A stretch of 45,961 nt of DNA, taken from NCBI GenBank assembly GCA_024636015.1, contig JAGXHU010000068.1, positions 1 through 45,961 of the forward strand. The letters run 5' to 3'. Each line of letters begins with the position of its first letter. The stretch's first letter is position 1. The notes under the pieces are model-generated. The model had not been told where the DNA came from, made no database searches, and worked only from the letters and a program-made list of their open reading frames with translations. The position numbers were made by a program, and so were the translations under genes. This document shows positions 1 through 9,004 of this stretch, piece after piece. The DNA is from Halothiobacillus sp. GTDB lineage: Bacteria > Pseudomonadota > Gammaproteobacteria > Halothiobacillales > Halothiobacillaceae.

Positions 1-159
1 AGCCTTGTCAATCTGGTCAAACGCCATGGTCGCGCCGCCGTGAATGCTGGCCATAACCTTGGTGATCGCCGCTGTCAGAGTGGTCTTGCCGTGATCCACG
101 TGGCCAATTGTGCCGACGTTTACATGCGGCTTATTACGTTCAAACTTCTCTTTTGCCAT
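1..159 (-). CDS. tuf: Elongation factor Tu, N-terminal fragment (cut by window edge)
   Basis: The reverse strand reads [20 protein letters not shown] followed by [17 protein letters not shown], which is the EF-Tu N-terminus with the P-loop GHVDHGKT. Only the first 53 codons are present; the gene continues beyond position 1. EF-Tu carries aminoacyl-tRNA to the ribosome as a GTPase. A GGAG ribosome binding site lies just before the ATG at 159-157. The gene follows four tRNA genes on the same strand, the arrangement of tufB in gammaproteobacteria, so it is probably co-transcribed with them. Identity is certain; which tuf copy it is (A or B) is inferred from the tRNA context. Confidence 0.97.
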   Translation of the reverse strand, partial: MAKEKFERNKPHVNVGTIGHVDHGKTTLTAAITKVMASIHGGATMAFDQIDKA

Positions 160-203
160 GACTTTCTCCACCAACAACAGTCAAAGATTAACAGCCCAGA
201 ATT

Positions 204-279
204 TGGCGCTCATGAGCGGAATCGAACCGCTGACCTCGTCCTTACCAAGGACGTGCTCTACCAGCTGAGCTACATGAGC
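204..279 (-). tRNA. tRNA-Thr (anticodon GGU)
   Basis: A 76-nt cloverleaf on the reverse strand. The acceptor GCTCATG pairs with CATGAGC, the anticodon loop has GGT (plus-strand 244-246), the T-arm has GGTTCGATTCC, and the CCA is encoded at 206-204. The discriminator base is G, while the E. coli threonine tRNAs I know carry A. It is the last tRNA before tuf, 44 nt upstream of its start codon. Confidence 0.96.
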
Positions 280-291
280 GAATTTTCAATT

Positions 292-365
<74 letters not shown>

Positions 366-407
366 AAACCTTTTTGCCGCGCCGACACTCGGTCAGCGGG
401 GCGAAAT

Positions 408-492
408 TGGTGGTGGGGGAAGGATTCGAACCTTCGAAGGCTGAGCCGGCAGATTTACAGTCTGCTCCCGTTGACCGCTTGGGTACCCCACC
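408..492 (-). tRNA. tRNA-Tyr (anticodon GUA)
   Basis: An 85-nt class II tRNA with a long variable arm on the reverse strand. The acceptor GGTGGGG pairs with CCCCACC, the discriminator is A, CCA is encoded, and the anticodon is GTA at plus-strand 456-458. It is close to E. coli tyrU in sequence and position within the cluster. Confidence 0.97.
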
Positions 493-599
493 GAGAACGC
501 GCAATTTTTCCCGAGTTGCGTGTATGTGTCAACCAAATACCCATACCACGTGCACATTCGGTGCCAATTACTGCTTAGTCATGCTTTGCATGCCCAATC

Positions 600-675
600 T
601 GGTGCCGCTTGTCGGATTCGAACTGACGACCTACCGCTTACAAGGCGGTTGCTCTACCAACTGAGCTAAAGCGGC
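600..675 (-). tRNA. tRNA-Thr (anticodon UGU)
   Basis: A 76-nt cloverleaf on the reverse strand. The acceptor GCCGCTT pairs with AAGCGGC, the discriminator is A, CCA is encoded, and the anticodon is TGT at plus-strand 640-642. It is the first tRNA of the cluster and lies 48 nt downstream of coaX on the same strand. A 107-nt spacer separates it from tRNA-Tyr. Confidence 0.97.
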
Positions 676-723
676 AATGGGCGCGCATTCTAATCGCAGG
701 GGGGATCGATTGGCAACCTGTAT

Positions 724-1518
724 TTATCGCTGCTGCCGTGCGGCACGGACAATTCCTTCCAGCACAAGGTTCGGTGCATGCGTCGCGGCAACGTCTAACA
801 ACGGACGCAGATCACCGCCACCACCGCCACCGATCAAGACCTGGAAGTGCGGTGTCGCCGCATCCTCCCGCAGCGCGGCAGCCATCTGATTGACGGCAGC
901 CGCCATCATCCATCGGCACCCCAGAACTAGCGCGGAATGGGTATCGATAGCCAGATAGCCGACATCCCGTGGCGGTGTTTTCTTTCGGCCAGATGACGGC
1001 CGAGGGGCATCTTTGGAAAAATAGGGCCCCAAATTGGGTGCCAAGGCCGTTAGACCAACCTGCATGGCGTGCACGGAGGGCATAATGACGCCGCCCGCAT
1101 GCTCACCTGCCGGATTCATATAATCCAGCGTCACGGCCGTGCCCGCGTTAATCACGAGCACAGCTTGGTCGGGATGGCGGCCCCGCGCGGCCACCAGCGC
1201 ACAAAAGCGATCGACGCCGAATTGACTCGGATCAGGATATCCCAAGCGGATACCGCAGCATCGAGCGCGGCTTTTAAGCCACTGGATGGGCGCCTCAGGA
1301 TAGATTCCCGCCAACTGGCTCAGCATGTGCGCGCAGCGCTCCGGCGCGGCTACAGCGGCAATGGTAAATCGCCGGATGACCACACCCTCGGCCTGCGCCG
1401 TTTGCAGTACCGCTGCCGCCCAGTCGGCCGCTTCCGACCAGTCCAGCGCATGAACCGACCCCTTGGGGCCGATTTGCCACTTGATTCGCGAGTTTCCCGC
1501 GTCGACATAACATTTCAA
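724..1518 (-). CDS. coaX: Type III pantothenate kinase CoaX
   Basis: This enzyme phosphorylates pantothenate, the first step of coenzyme A synthesis, in the cytosol. The 264-residue product has the family's N-terminal phosphate-binding motif DAGNSRIKW (residues 6-14), the GVDRF motif, and INAGTAVTLD with GGVIMPS in the second half, in the expected order. I chose a TTG start at 1518-1516, which overlaps the birA stop (TTGA overlap). The open frame runs further upstream, but that part is birA in another frame and there is no in-frame ATG near the DAGN motif. CoaX occupies the slot held by the unrelated coaA between birA and the tRNAs in E. coli. It is translationally coupled to birA. Confidence 0.93.
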   Translation of the reverse strand: MKCYVDAGNSRIKWQIGPKGSVHALDWSEAADWAAAVLQTAQAEGVVIRRFTIAAVAAPERCAHMLSQLAGIYPEAPIQWLKSRARCCGIRLGYPDPSQFGVDRFCALVAARGRHPDQAVLVINAGTAVTLDYMNPAGEHAGGVIMPSVHAMQVGLTALAPNLGPYFSKDAPRPSSGRKKTPPRDVGYLAIDTHSALVLGCRWMMAAAVNQMAAALREDAATPHFQVLIGGGGGGDLRPLLDVAATHAPNLVLEGIVRAARQQR

Positions 1519-2372
1519 ATGAGCAATCTCACACTGGCAGCACCACCGACACGAATCGAGCCATCGTCGGTCATCAAGATCATCGTCCCGTCCGGCTCGA
1601 TGCCGGTGACACGACCACGGGATTGAGGAATACCGTCCAGCCAAACCTGAACATCACGGCCGGTCAGCGCACTGAACGTATTCGCCTGATTCATCCAGCC
1701 TGACCAGAGGCTCGGGGATTGTATCGTGTCCAACGCCCGGCGGCAGAGGCCATACGTCAAGCCGTCGCGCAGACCCGACGTATCCGACGTATCCGACGGC
1801 ACGTCAATCATCAATGATGAACGGTCAAAGAGTCCGCCGGCATCGACAACCCCGCCGATCTTGTCGCACGGCAGGTCGAGCGGCGCCTGCCAGTTGATTC
1901 CAAACCCCACCAGCCAATACCGATTGCGGGCCGAGCCCAACTGCTCGATCAGCAGCCCGCCGATTTTCCGATCCACGAGCCACAGGTCATTGGGCCATTT
2001 CAACTGCACGGGGAAACCGGCCATCCGCAGGACATCGATCAGCGCTGCCGCCAGCACCAGGCTCAGAGGCGGTGCCAGGGCGTTCGTCATCGGTGACCCG
2101 CCCCCATCAACCCAGGGGGCAACCGGTACGGCCAACGAGCACCAGAGCCCCGCACCGGCAGCACTATGCCAGGCATGACCCTGCCGCCCCCGACCGGCGG
2201 TTTGCCGATCGGCCAGGCAAATAGACCAAGAGACTCCTTCGCGCTGTAGCTCGGGCCAGTGGGTACGCAGGTAGTCGCTGGTCGACGTCACCTCGTTCAA
2301 GTGGATGAACCGACCACCCTGCTCCGCTGCCCAATCCGCCAGCGCCATTCCCGTATCATCCTGCATGAACAC
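1515..2372 (-). CDS. birA: Biotin--[acetyl-CoA-carboxylase] ligase (no HTH domain)
   Basis: This enzyme activates biotin with ATP and attaches it to the carboxyl carrier protein of acetyl-CoA carboxylase. The 285-residue product shows the biotinyl-AMP loop GRGRQGHAWHS, the motif KWPNDLW followed by KIGGLLIE, and GFGINW, then a C-terminal SH3-like domain. The N-terminal winged-helix DNA-binding domain of E. coli BirA is absent: the catalytic domain starts almost at once. It should therefore be a ligase only and not a repressor of biotin synthesis. Start codons at residues 1, 3 and 9 are all possible. coaX overlaps its 3' end. Confidence 0.93.
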   Translation of the reverse strand: MFMQDDTGMALADWAAEQGGRFIHLNEVTSTSDYLRTHWPELQREGVSWSICLADRQTAGRGRQGHAWHSAAGAGLWCSLAVPVAPWVDGGGSPMTNALAPPLSLVLAAALIDVLRMAGFPVQLKWPNDLWLVDRKIGGLLIEQLGSARNRYWLVGFGINWQAPLDLPCDKIGGVVDAGGLFDRSSLMIDVPSDTSDTSGLRDGLTYGLCRRALDTIQSPSLWSGWMNQANTFSALTGRDVQVWLDGIPQSRGRVTGIEPDGTMILMTDDGSIRVGGAASVRLLI

Positions 2373-2390
2373 AACAGCCTTCCATAAGAC

Positions 2391-4151
2391 TCATGCGTTC
2401 GTACCGGTATCCACCACAGCCAGCCATGCCGCACCGCGTGCTGCGGCCTGAACTGATGCCGGCAAACAGGTCAAATGCCATTGATTCAACACCGGTGCCG
2501 CCAGCGTCACCGTCCAATGACGCAACCGCCCCTGGCGAAAGCCACTAACACGCACCTGATCTCCAACCCGATAGCGGTCAAGACGTTTTTGCCATCCCGC
2601 CCCATTGATCGCAAACTCATCCAGCGCGATGATCTCGTCGCCGGCAGCCAGCCCGGCACAGGCTGCGGGGCGGTCCTCAAAAACCACCTGAACCCGAGCC
2701 ACACGCGGGTCGTCGCCACCAACCACGGCACCAAAATCCACAACGGTGCAAGCCGGTTCGGCGACCGCCTCGGCCCGCACACCGAATTCGGTCAGCAGGC
2801 TGACGAAATCGAGCGGCGCCGTGCCCCGCAATGACTGATGGAAGAAATCACGCAACGATTGCTCGGCCACCGATTCGATCAATCGTTCGATCGTCTCCCC
2901 TTCCGGCAACCCCGTCCGACCGTGGTCCAGCCATAGTTGCCGCATGACGACCTCCAGCGAGCGGCCCGACCGACGCAGGGTCAGATCCAGCATCAAAGCG
3001 ACCAGCGCGCCCCGCGTGTAATAGCTCACGATGGCATTAACGGCGTTTTCGTCCTGCTGATAGAACCGGGTCCAAGCATAAAAACTGGATTCTTCCAAAG
3101 TCTGGCGGCTCCAGCCCTTCCCCCGGACCGCCCGGTTGATGGTCTGCGCCAGCGCATTCAGGTACTGCGCTTCGTCGACCAGCCAGGCGCGGCGCACCAA
3201 CCAATCGTCGAAATAGCTGGTGAACCCCTCGAATACCCACAGCAGCCGGGTATGCGCGGGCCCCGCCAGTGGCAGGTTCTCGAAGACGGCCGGGCGGATT
3301 CGCTTGACGTGCCAGCTGTGAAAATACTCATGGGCACACAGGCTCAAAAAACGCTGATAAGCCGAACTGACGGCCGTTTCGCCGATCATAGGCAGATCGT
3401 CGCGCGGGAAGATCAGTGCCGTCGAATCCCGATGTTCGAGGCCACCGAACCCCTGGCCATCCAAGGCCACCAGGAATAAATACTGCTCAAACGGCGCACC
3501 GCCGAAAAGATCAATTTCGACGGCGCAAATCCGGGCGACATCGCGAGCGATACGCGCCAGATCGGTCTTGGGATGCGGGTGGGTAAATACCATCCGATGC
3601 GGCACATCACGTGCCTCAAAGGTCGTCAGCTCGAAAACCCCGATCTCGAACGGGTAATCGATCAGGGCCTCGTAATTTTCTGCCCGATAACCATCCAAGA
3701 CGGATGGATCAGCAGGCATCGACGTCGCGACGCGCCAAGCAGGTGGCGCGTCCTGCAAATTCAGGGTCACCCGATGGGCGAGCGCCTCAAGCCCATACGC
3801 CCGCAAAAAGACGCTGCTGCCATTGAAAAAGGCGTGATCGCTGTCCACATGGGCGGTTCGTACGGAAAAATCGGCACAGTACACCGCGTAGGTGATGACC
3901 GTTTCCGTATCCGTCCCCGGCAGCTGCCAGGTCTGCTGATCGAGGGCCGTGATGGCCAGCGGCTCGCCGAGCGAGGTTTCGGCCTGCATCCCGACCAGAT
4001 TCTTGGCGAAGTCGCGAATCAGATAGCTGCCGGGAATCCACGCAGGCAGACTCAATCGCCAGCCTTGCGGATTCGGTGGCAACGTCATGCACACATCGAT
4101 ATAGCGAGTGGCCGCCCGCCCCAATCCCAGCGCGTAGTGCGGATGGCGCAT
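2391..4151 (-). CDS. M61 family metallopeptidase with C-terminal PDZ domain
   Basis: This is a putative zinc aminopeptidase of the glycyl aminopeptidase family. The N-terminal beta-rich domain contains LPAWIPGSYLIRDFAKN, typical of M61. The zinc site is HEYFH (H274, E275, H278) followed by the third ligand in WVFEGF (about E308). A PDZ domain follows near the C-terminus (DRPAACAGLAAGDEIIALD). I chose ATG at 4151, 8 nt after the slyD-like stop, because alignment with the family begins right there; an in-frame ATG at 4175 would overlap the upstream gene. No clear signal peptide is visible, so it is probably cytoplasmic. The physiological substrate is not known. Confidence 0.87.
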   Translation of the reverse strand: MRHPHYALGLGRAATRYIDVCMTLPPNPQGWRLSLPAWIPGSYLIRDFAKNLVGMQAETSLGEPLAITALDQQTWQLPGTDTETVITYAVYCADFSVRTAHVDSDHAFFNGSSVFLRAYGLEALAHRVTLNLQDAPPAWRVATSMPADPSVLDGYRAENYEALIDYPFEIGVFELTTFEARDVPHRMVFTHPHPKTDLARIARDVARICAVEIDLFGGAPFEQYLFLVALDGQGFGGLEHRDSTALIFPRDDLPMIGETAVSSAYQRFLSLCAHEYFHSWHVKRIRPAVFENLPLAGPAHTRLLWVFEGFTSYFDDWLVRRAWLVDEAQYLNALAQTINRAVRGKGWSRQTLEESSFYAWTRFYQQDENAVNAIVSYYTRGALVALMLDLTLRRSGRSLEVVMRQLWLDHGRTGLPEGETIERLIESVAEQSLRDFFHQSLRGTAPLDFVSLLTEFGVRAEAVAEPACTVVDFGAVVGGDDPRVARVQVVFEDRPAACAGLAAGDEIIALDEFAINGAGWQKRLDRYRVGDQVRVSGFRQGRLRHWTVTLAAPVLNQWHLTCLPASVQAAARGAAWLAVVDTGTNA

Positions 4152-4158
4152 TGAGACG

Positions 4159-4716
4159 TCAGTCACTGCCGCCATCTGCTTCGTTGCCGTGCGTCCCGTC
4201 CGTTTCCTGCCAATCACCCATATAGGTCGAATCACCGACCATCAGGTGGTGGCCGCCCGGATGCACCCGGCCATGCTTGATTTCGTCCGCATGCCCCATG
4301 CGCACCGGGCCGACATCGATGGCGAAATGCAGGCGCAGTCCGGCCAGCGGGTGATTCAAATCGACCAGCACATCATCGCCGTCAATCTTGAGGATCAGCA
4401 TCTCGATGCGCCCCTCCGGCCCCAGAGTTTCCACCATGTTGCCCTCGACCAGCACAACCTCGGGCGCGAACCGAGAACGGGGCACCGTCAACACCGCGCT
4501 TTCGTCATGCAGGCCATAGGCATCTTCGGGCTCGATGGTGATGTCGAGGTGATCCCCCTCGGCCTTGCCCGCAAGCGCTGCTTCCAACACGGGAATCAGG
4601 TTGCCATGGCCGTGGATGTACTCGAATCCGCGCTCGGCGGTATCGTCGATCACCGCACCGTCATCGTCGGTCAGGACGTAACGCATCCGGGCAACCGTAT
4701 TTTGCTCAATCAACAT
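4159..4716 (-). CDS. FKBP-type peptidyl-prolyl cis-trans isomerase, SlyD-like
   Basis: The product is a 185-residue proline isomerase and chaperone of the SlyD type. The FKBP core includes GHGNLIPVLEAAL and the EPEDAYG stretch, then the IF chaperone insert, and returns with VDLNHPLAGLRLHF, a SlyD signature. The C-terminal tail is acidic with several histidines (GGHH, GTHGN) but lacks the long His/Cys metal-binding tail of E. coli SlyD, so a nickel role is uncertain. It is transcribed with the M61 peptidase just downstream. Upstream is an 85-nt spacer to the AEC permease gene. Confidence 0.92.
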   Translation of the reverse strand: MLIEQNTVARMRYVLTDDDGAVIDDTAERGFEYIHGHGNLIPVLEAALAGKAEGDHLDITIEPEDAYGLHDESAVLTVPRSRFAPEVVLVEGNMVETLGPEGRIEMLILKIDGDDVLVDLNHPLAGLRLHFAIDVGPVRMGHADEIKHGRVHPGGHHLMVGDSTYMGDWQETDGTHGNEADGGSD

Positions 4717-4801
4717 GCCTGAGAATCCTCATCAGTACTTGGTATTAGTGAAAACGAACGAGTCCGGAAAATAGTCCGTCCCATTCTTTGGGGGCATTTT
4801 G

Positions 4802-5716
4802 TCATGTGAGCAGGTAATGCCATAGCGGCAAGGTCAGCAGCGCCAGCACGGTGGATGCCGTTGCGGCCGTCGCAAACATCTCCGTATCCAACCCGAACCG
4901 GTCGCATAGCACCAAGCCAATTACCATGACGGGCATGGCGCCCTCCAATATCACGGCCATCCTCAAGTCACCGGTCAATCCAAGCAGCGTGGCCATCAAC
5001 AAAACCGCGATCGGCATCAGGATCAACTGAATAATCAGGACAGGACTGACCATGCTCAAGTGCCGAGGTAGGAGTGTTGCCACACGCAGACTCATTCCCA
5101 ATGCAATCAGCATGATAGGGACGACAGCACCCCCCATCCGATCAAGAAAGGCTGCCGCCCAATCCGGCTGGGGCACCCCGGTCAGATTGAGCAGGCTACC
5201 CACCACGGCGGCCCAAAGCGGTGGCACCCGCAGCAGTGATTTTACCGGATGGATCTGCTCACTGTGATTGCCGAAACGCGCCGCCAGCATGATACCGACG
5301 GAGAGCAACAGTGGCGTGCAAGCGAAGAGGTCATACTGAATCGCGACGGCCTTGCCGGGATCGCCAAACAGACTCGCTAGCAAAGGCAGCCCCATATAGG
5401 TGGCATTGGGAAAGCTGGCCGCCAGCAACAGGGCGCCAAATTGCGGTCGAGTCAGCGTCATCATGCGGCCGACCAGCACCATGGCAGCCATCGACACCAG
5501 AACACCGGTTGCTGCCGACAGGGATATTTTGAAGGTATCCGCCCCCAGGGGGGTACGCCAGAGCACGGCCAACACCAGCGCCGGTAGGAAGAAATAATAG
5601 ACGGCCGTCGTCAATGCGCCACGCGCCCGCTCGGCGGACCAGCCGCCAAACTCGAAACGCCGCCACAACAACCCCATGGCGATCGTGGCCGCCATTTGCA
5701 GGAGCACGCTCATCAT
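4802..5716 (-). CDS. AEC family permease (auxin efflux carrier-type transporter)
   Basis: A 304-residue, strongly hydrophobic protein with about ten predicted membrane segments in two halves, as in the auxin efflux carrier family. Recognisable parts are ALTTAVYYFFLPALVLAVLW near the N-terminus, SFPNATYMGLPLLASLFG in the middle, and EGAMPVMVIGLVLCDRFG near the C-terminus. Family members export organic acids or related compounds in the inner membrane; the substrate here cannot be told. It stands alone between slyD-like and thioredoxin genes on the same strand. Confidence 0.88.
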   Translation of the reverse strand: MMSVLLQMAATIAMGLLWRRFEFGGWSAERARGALTTAVYYFFLPALVLAVLWRTPLGADTFKISLSAATGVLVSMAAMVLVGRMMTLTRPQFGALLLAASFPNATYMGLPLLASLFGDPGKAVAIQYDLFACTPLLLSVGIMLAARFGNHSEQIHPVKSLLRVPPLWAAVVGSLLNLTGVPQPDWAAAFLDRMGGAVVPIMLIALGMSLRVATLLPRHLSMVSPVLIIQLILMPIAVLLMATLLGLTGDLRMAVILEGAMPVMVIGLVLCDRFGLDTEMFATAATASTVLALLTLPLWHYLLT

Positions 5717-5778
5717 CAGAACTTACTCCAGCACCGACTCACTAAGCAGGACACGAGCGAATCGGTGCACGCCCCACA

Positions 5779-6159
5779 TTATTGGGGTGCCGTCTGTTCG
5801 GACTCTGTCTTCGCGATCTCGCTACGGACCTCGTCCATATCCAGCGACTTCACCTTACCGATCAATTCGTCCAACGCCTGCTTCGGCAAGGCGCCAGCCT
5901 GATTGAACAACAGGATCTGCTGACGAAATACCATCAGGGTCGGGATCGAACGGATCTGGAAATAACCCGCCAACTGCTGATCTGCCTCCGTGTTGGCCTT
6001 CGCGAAGGTGACATCCGGATGCGCCTCGGCAGCCGCCTCGAAAATCGGTGCAAATGACCGGCAGGGGCCACACCAGGGCGCCCAGAAATCCACGATCAGA
6101 ATATCGTTTTGCGTGATCAGGCTATCAATCGTGTCGAAGGTTGCTTCTTGAACGGTCAT
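5779..6159 (-). CDS. Thioredoxin family protein
   Basis: A 126-residue cytoplasmic thiol-disulfide protein. The active site is WAPWCGPC with Cys30 and Cys33, and the cis-proline is in IRSIPTLMVF (P73). I chose ATG at 6159, which has GGAG about 9 nt upstream; the longer frame back to 6186 has no such site. The C-terminus has a short charged extension (VKSLDMDEVRSEIAKTESE) beyond the usual 105-110 residue core. It probably serves as a general reductant or co-chaperone; the specific partner is unknown. Confidence 0.93.
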   Translation of the reverse strand: MTVQEATFDTIDSLITQNDILIVDFWAPWCGPCRSFAPIFEAAAEAHPDVTFAKANTEADQQLAGYFQIRSIPTLMVFRQQILLFNQAGALPKQALDELIGKVKSLDMDEVRSEIAKTESEQTAPQ

Positions 6160-6199
6160 TAAATATCTCCAATATCGGGGTGACAAAGACCCGCGATTG

Positions 6200-6805
6200 T
6201 TACTCCAAAGCAGAAATCATGGCAGAAAGATGGCGCACCGTCAGGTCGAGTTGATCGACCGTCAGGACACGCTGGCGATCTTCCAGCTTGATGGGCAGCC
6301 GTTCCAGCAGCCGATAAATCACCCAGGACGGGTCATCAAACCGGGGGTTGGCACGATGCGGGTCGCGATCACTCATGATCCGCTCGAGAAACGCACTCAA
6401 CCGAGGAACAAGGTCAGCCACCCGTTCCGGCACAGTCGCTTTGTCCAGCAGGGTGATCTCGCCCATCATCAGACCATCACGCTCCATCCAGGATCGCTCG
6501 ATCCGAAAACGACGATCACCGCGGGCCTCGATTTGCAACATGCCGTCGGCAGCCAGATCCGTGTCCACGATATGCGCCAGGGTACCCAGGACATTAAATT
6601 CCGTCGTATCCCGATCTGTCTCGCACTGCAGCACTTCGCCACCCTGCTTCAGCAAGACCACGCCAAAGGGCCGTGATTCTCGCAAACTCTGCCGCACCAT
6701 GTCGATATAGCGCGTCTCAAAAATCCGGAGCGGCAGAAAGCCATCGGGAAACAGCACCGTGTGCAAAGGGAATAACGGCACGGTCTGGGTTTCGGTCATA
6801 CGCAC
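6200..6805 (-). CDS. LON peptidase substrate-binding domain protein
   Basis: A 201-residue protein consisting of the LON N-terminal (substrate-binding) domain without ATPase or protease domains. The opening TVPLFPLHTVLFPDGFLPLRIFETRY is split here as TVPLFPLHTVLFPDG and LPLRIFETRY, both typical of this family. Its role is unclear; stand-alone LON-N proteins are common in proteobacteria. The start may be GTG at 6805 (AGGAG 5 nt upstream) or ATG at 6799 (11 nt from the same site); I list the longer. It sits between thioredoxin and mpl on the same strand. Confidence 0.88.
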   Translation of the reverse strand: MRMTETQTVPLFPLHTVLFPDGFLPLRIFETRYIDMVRQSLRESRPFGVVLLKQGGEVLQCETDRDTTEFNVLGTLAHIVDTDLAADGMLQIEARGDRRFRIERSWMERDGLMMGEITLLDKATVPERVADLVPRLSAFLERIMSDRDPHRANPRFDDPSWVIYRLLERLPIKLEDRQRVLTVDQLDLTVRHLSAMISALE

Positions 6806-6842
6806 TGGGTCTCCTGTCTACCGAAAAGGGGGACGATATCGT

Positions 6843-8234
6843 CTACGGTGTGCTCTGCCGGGCCGTTAAGGCATCCAGCAAGCGCTGGTGCAACCCATCG
6901 AAACTCCCGTTACTCATCACCAGCACCACGTCGTCGGCACGACACATTGCCACCAGCGTCGAGAGCACCGCATCGACGGTTTGGGGGAAACTGACCCGCT
7001 CGCCAAGTGCGGCCAGGGACTGCATTGGCGACCAGGGCAAATTCGCCGGACTATGAAAGACCACTTGGTCGGCGCCCTGGAGCGCATCCGCCAACACGTC
7101 AGCATGTACGCCCGCCCGCATGGTGTTCGACCGGGGGTCGACCACCACAATCAATCGCCCCTGCCCGGCACGCGCCGCCAGCAACTCGCGCATGGCGGCA
7201 ATGGTCTCGACGATTGCCGTCGGGTGGTGGGCAAAATCGTCATACACCGTGACGCCATCTGCGCTCCCCCGATTCTGCAGCCGTCGTGCCACACCGGCAA
7301 ATGAGGCCAGCGCCGCAAGGCCCAGTTCCGCCGGGACACCGGCGAAGCGCGCCAGCGCCAACGCGGCCAAGGCATTCATTCGATTGTGCCGTCCCATGAT
7401 ATTAGGTGGAAATTCGCCGATTTTCAGGCCATCCAGCCAAATTGCGTGATCCACCAAGCGCCAGGGTCGCGCCGACTCCGCCCCACCGAACCGCTCGATG
7501 GGTGCCCAGCAACCCTGCGCCACAGCCCGTTCGAGGGCGGCGGTTTCGTCCGCCATGACCACCAGCCCCTGATTCGGTACCAAACGCAGAAAATGCGCGA
7601 ACTGTCGCTCGATCGCTGCTAAATCCGGGAAAATGTCGGCATGATCGTATTCGAGGTTGTTCAGCACGGCCCCACGCGGCCGGTAGTGCAGAAACTTCGA
7701 GCGCTTATCAAAAAATGCCGTGTCGTATTCATCTGCCTCGATCACGAAAAACGGGGTATCCCCCAGCCGCGCGCTCACGCCGAAATTTGCGGGCACGCCG
7801 CCGATCAGGAATCCGGGGGCCATGCCCGCCGACTCCAGAATCCAAGCCAGCAAAGCACTGGTCGTTGTCTTGCCGTGCGTACCGGCCACAGCCAGTACGA
7901 ACCGATCCCGCAGTAACTCTTCGCCCAGCCACTGCGGACCAGAACGATAGCGATAGAAACCGGACAGTAACTGATTGATCACCGGCATATCGCGACGCAT
8001 CACATTGCCGACGATGATTTCCGCATCTTCCGGCAGCGGCGCATCCATATCCGTTTCGACCGGGATACCCGCCAACGCGAGCTGATCGCTCATCGGCGGA
8101 TAAATGGCGTGATCGCGACCACTAACCGCATAACCCATCTGCCGCGCCAATTGCGCCAACGAGCCCATAAAAGTGCCCGCAATGCCAAGAATGTGAATTT
8201 TTTTCAAGGAACCATCAACCATTGTTTTATCCAT
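6843..8234 (-). CDS. mpl: UDP-N-acetylmuramate:L-alanyl-gamma-D-glutamyl-meso-diaminopimelate ligase
   Basis: Mpl reattaches the recycled murein tripeptide to UDP-MurNAc, feeding peptidoglycan synthesis in the cytosol. The product has the Mur-ligase layout: N-terminal IHILGIAGTFMGSLAQLA, the ATP loop VAGTHGKTTTSALL, the central VLNNLEYDHADIF, and the C-terminal VYDDFAHHPTAI. The length of about 463 residues fits the family. I chose ATG at 8234; ATG at 8222 is equally close to the conserved start, and neither has a good Shine-Dalgarno site. The frame extends further upstream but into the neighbouring gene. amgK, another wall-recycling gene, lies about 1.7 kb away on the other strand. Confidence 0.94.
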   Translation of the reverse strand: MDKTMVDGSLKKIHILGIAGTFMGSLAQLARQMGYAVSGRDHAIYPPMSDQLALAGIPVETDMDAPLPEDAEIIVGNVMRRDMPVINQLLSGFYRYRSGPQWLGEELLRDRFVLAVAGTHGKTTTSALLAWILESAGMAPGFLIGGVPANFGVSARLGDTPFFVIEADEYDTAFFDKRSKFLHYRPRGAVLNNLEYDHADIFPDLAAIERQFAHFLRLVPNQGLVVMADETAALERAVAQGCWAPIERFGGAESARPWRLVDHAIWLDGLKIGEFPPNIMGRHNRMNALAALALARFAGVPAELGLAALASFAGVARRLQNRGSADGVTVYDDFAHHPTAIVETIAAMRELLAARAGQGRLIVVVDPRSNTMRAGVHADVLADALQGADQVVFHSPANLPWSPMQSLAALGERVSFPQTVDAVLSTLVAMCRADDVVLVMSNGSFDGLHQRLLDALTARQSTP

Positions 8235-8250
8235 AGGGGTAGGGACACGC

Positions 8251-8802
8251 TCAACTGCCGATACTGGGGAAAGCATGAGACAAGCCCAAGGATACCGCTG
8301 TACTCGCCACAAAGTACCCCAGCGCCAAGAGCACCCCAACCCCGGCACTCAAGGCCAAGGTACGACGATAGATCTGGCCGACGACGACCAAATTCCACAG
8401 AAACAGTGTCATGACCAGCCAGCCCCAGCCACCGAAATCGGCCGGGTTGGTCATGTCCGGCGGCATCAATGCCATCAGAGGAATGAACAGCACCCCCAAC
8501 ATGCCCATAGCACCGAACAAGGCCGTCAGCATTTGGGGTTCACGCGATGAAAACCGCCTCAATCGCGTCCAAGCAACGGAATAACCCGCGAGAACCAGCA
8601 AATCCAGCCCGCTATCCAGCAGACTTTGCCCCATGGCACCCGGCCAGTCCGTGCGCGCCATATCGCTACTCAACCCCAGCAAGACACCAACCAGAAGAAA
8701 CCAGCCAACAGCCACCCCCACGGGGCGCCATCCGGCGGGCATATCGGCAGGACTTGTCCGGAACACCAGCAACCCGAGAAACAGGACAAACAGCCGTATC
8801 AT
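8251..8802 (-). CDS. Hypothetical inner membrane protein
   Basis: I do not recognise this family. The 183-residue product has about five or six hydrophobic segments: MIRLFVLFLGLLVF at the start, VAVGWFLLVGVLLGL, SGLDLLVLAGYSVAW, MLTALFGAMGMLGVLFIPL, GWLVMTLFLWNLVVV and VLLALGYFVASTAVSLGL. The start at 8802 has GGGA 7 nt upstream, and the first residues form a membrane segment; a longer frame to 9096 runs back through the terminator and into the dioxygenase gene, so I reject it. It ends 16 nt before mpl and is probably co-transcribed with it. Confidence 0.7.
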   Translation of the reverse strand: MIRLFVLFLGLLVFRTSPADMPAGWRPVGVAVGWFLLVGVLLGLSSDMARTDWPGAMGQSLLDSGLDLLVLAGYSVAWTRLRRFSSREPQMLTALFGAMGMLGVLFIPLMALMPPDMTNPADFGGWGWLVMTLFLWNLVVVGQIYRRTLALSAGVGVLLALGYFVASTAVSLGLSHAFPSIGS

Positions 8803-8810
8803 TGCACATC

Positions 8811-8842
8811 CCAAAACACAAAAACCGTCACGGAGACGGTTT
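8811..8842 (-). terminator. Rho-independent terminator of the persulfide dioxygenase gene
   Basis: On the reverse strand, the stem AAACCGTC pairs with GACGGTTT around a 5-nt loop (8842-8822), followed by a T-rich tail TTGTGTTTT. It lies downstream of the ETHE1-like gene and just before the start of the small membrane protein gene, so it separates the two transcripts. Confidence 0.75.
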
Positions 8843-9004
8843 GAAAAAGGAACACAGGCCGGAACATACCCGACCTGATCGGTATACGCAGAACGCCCCC
8901 GCGAACACCGGGGGCAAGCAGCAACTCTTAGAAAACCGCCTCGCATCATGCAACAAATGGCCGCGCGGGGGAATCCGGTCAATAAGAGTCCTGCGGACGC
9001 TCGA

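Noticed and set aside
1519..1644. N-terminal extension of coaX
   Set aside because: The extra residues are Trp/Arg/Asp-rich, overlap birA in another frame and have no counterpart in type III pantothenate kinases.
8892..8912. GC-rich hairpin GCCCCCG/CGGGGGC
   Set aside because: A stable stem but no T tract on either side; the terminator at 8811-8842 fits better.
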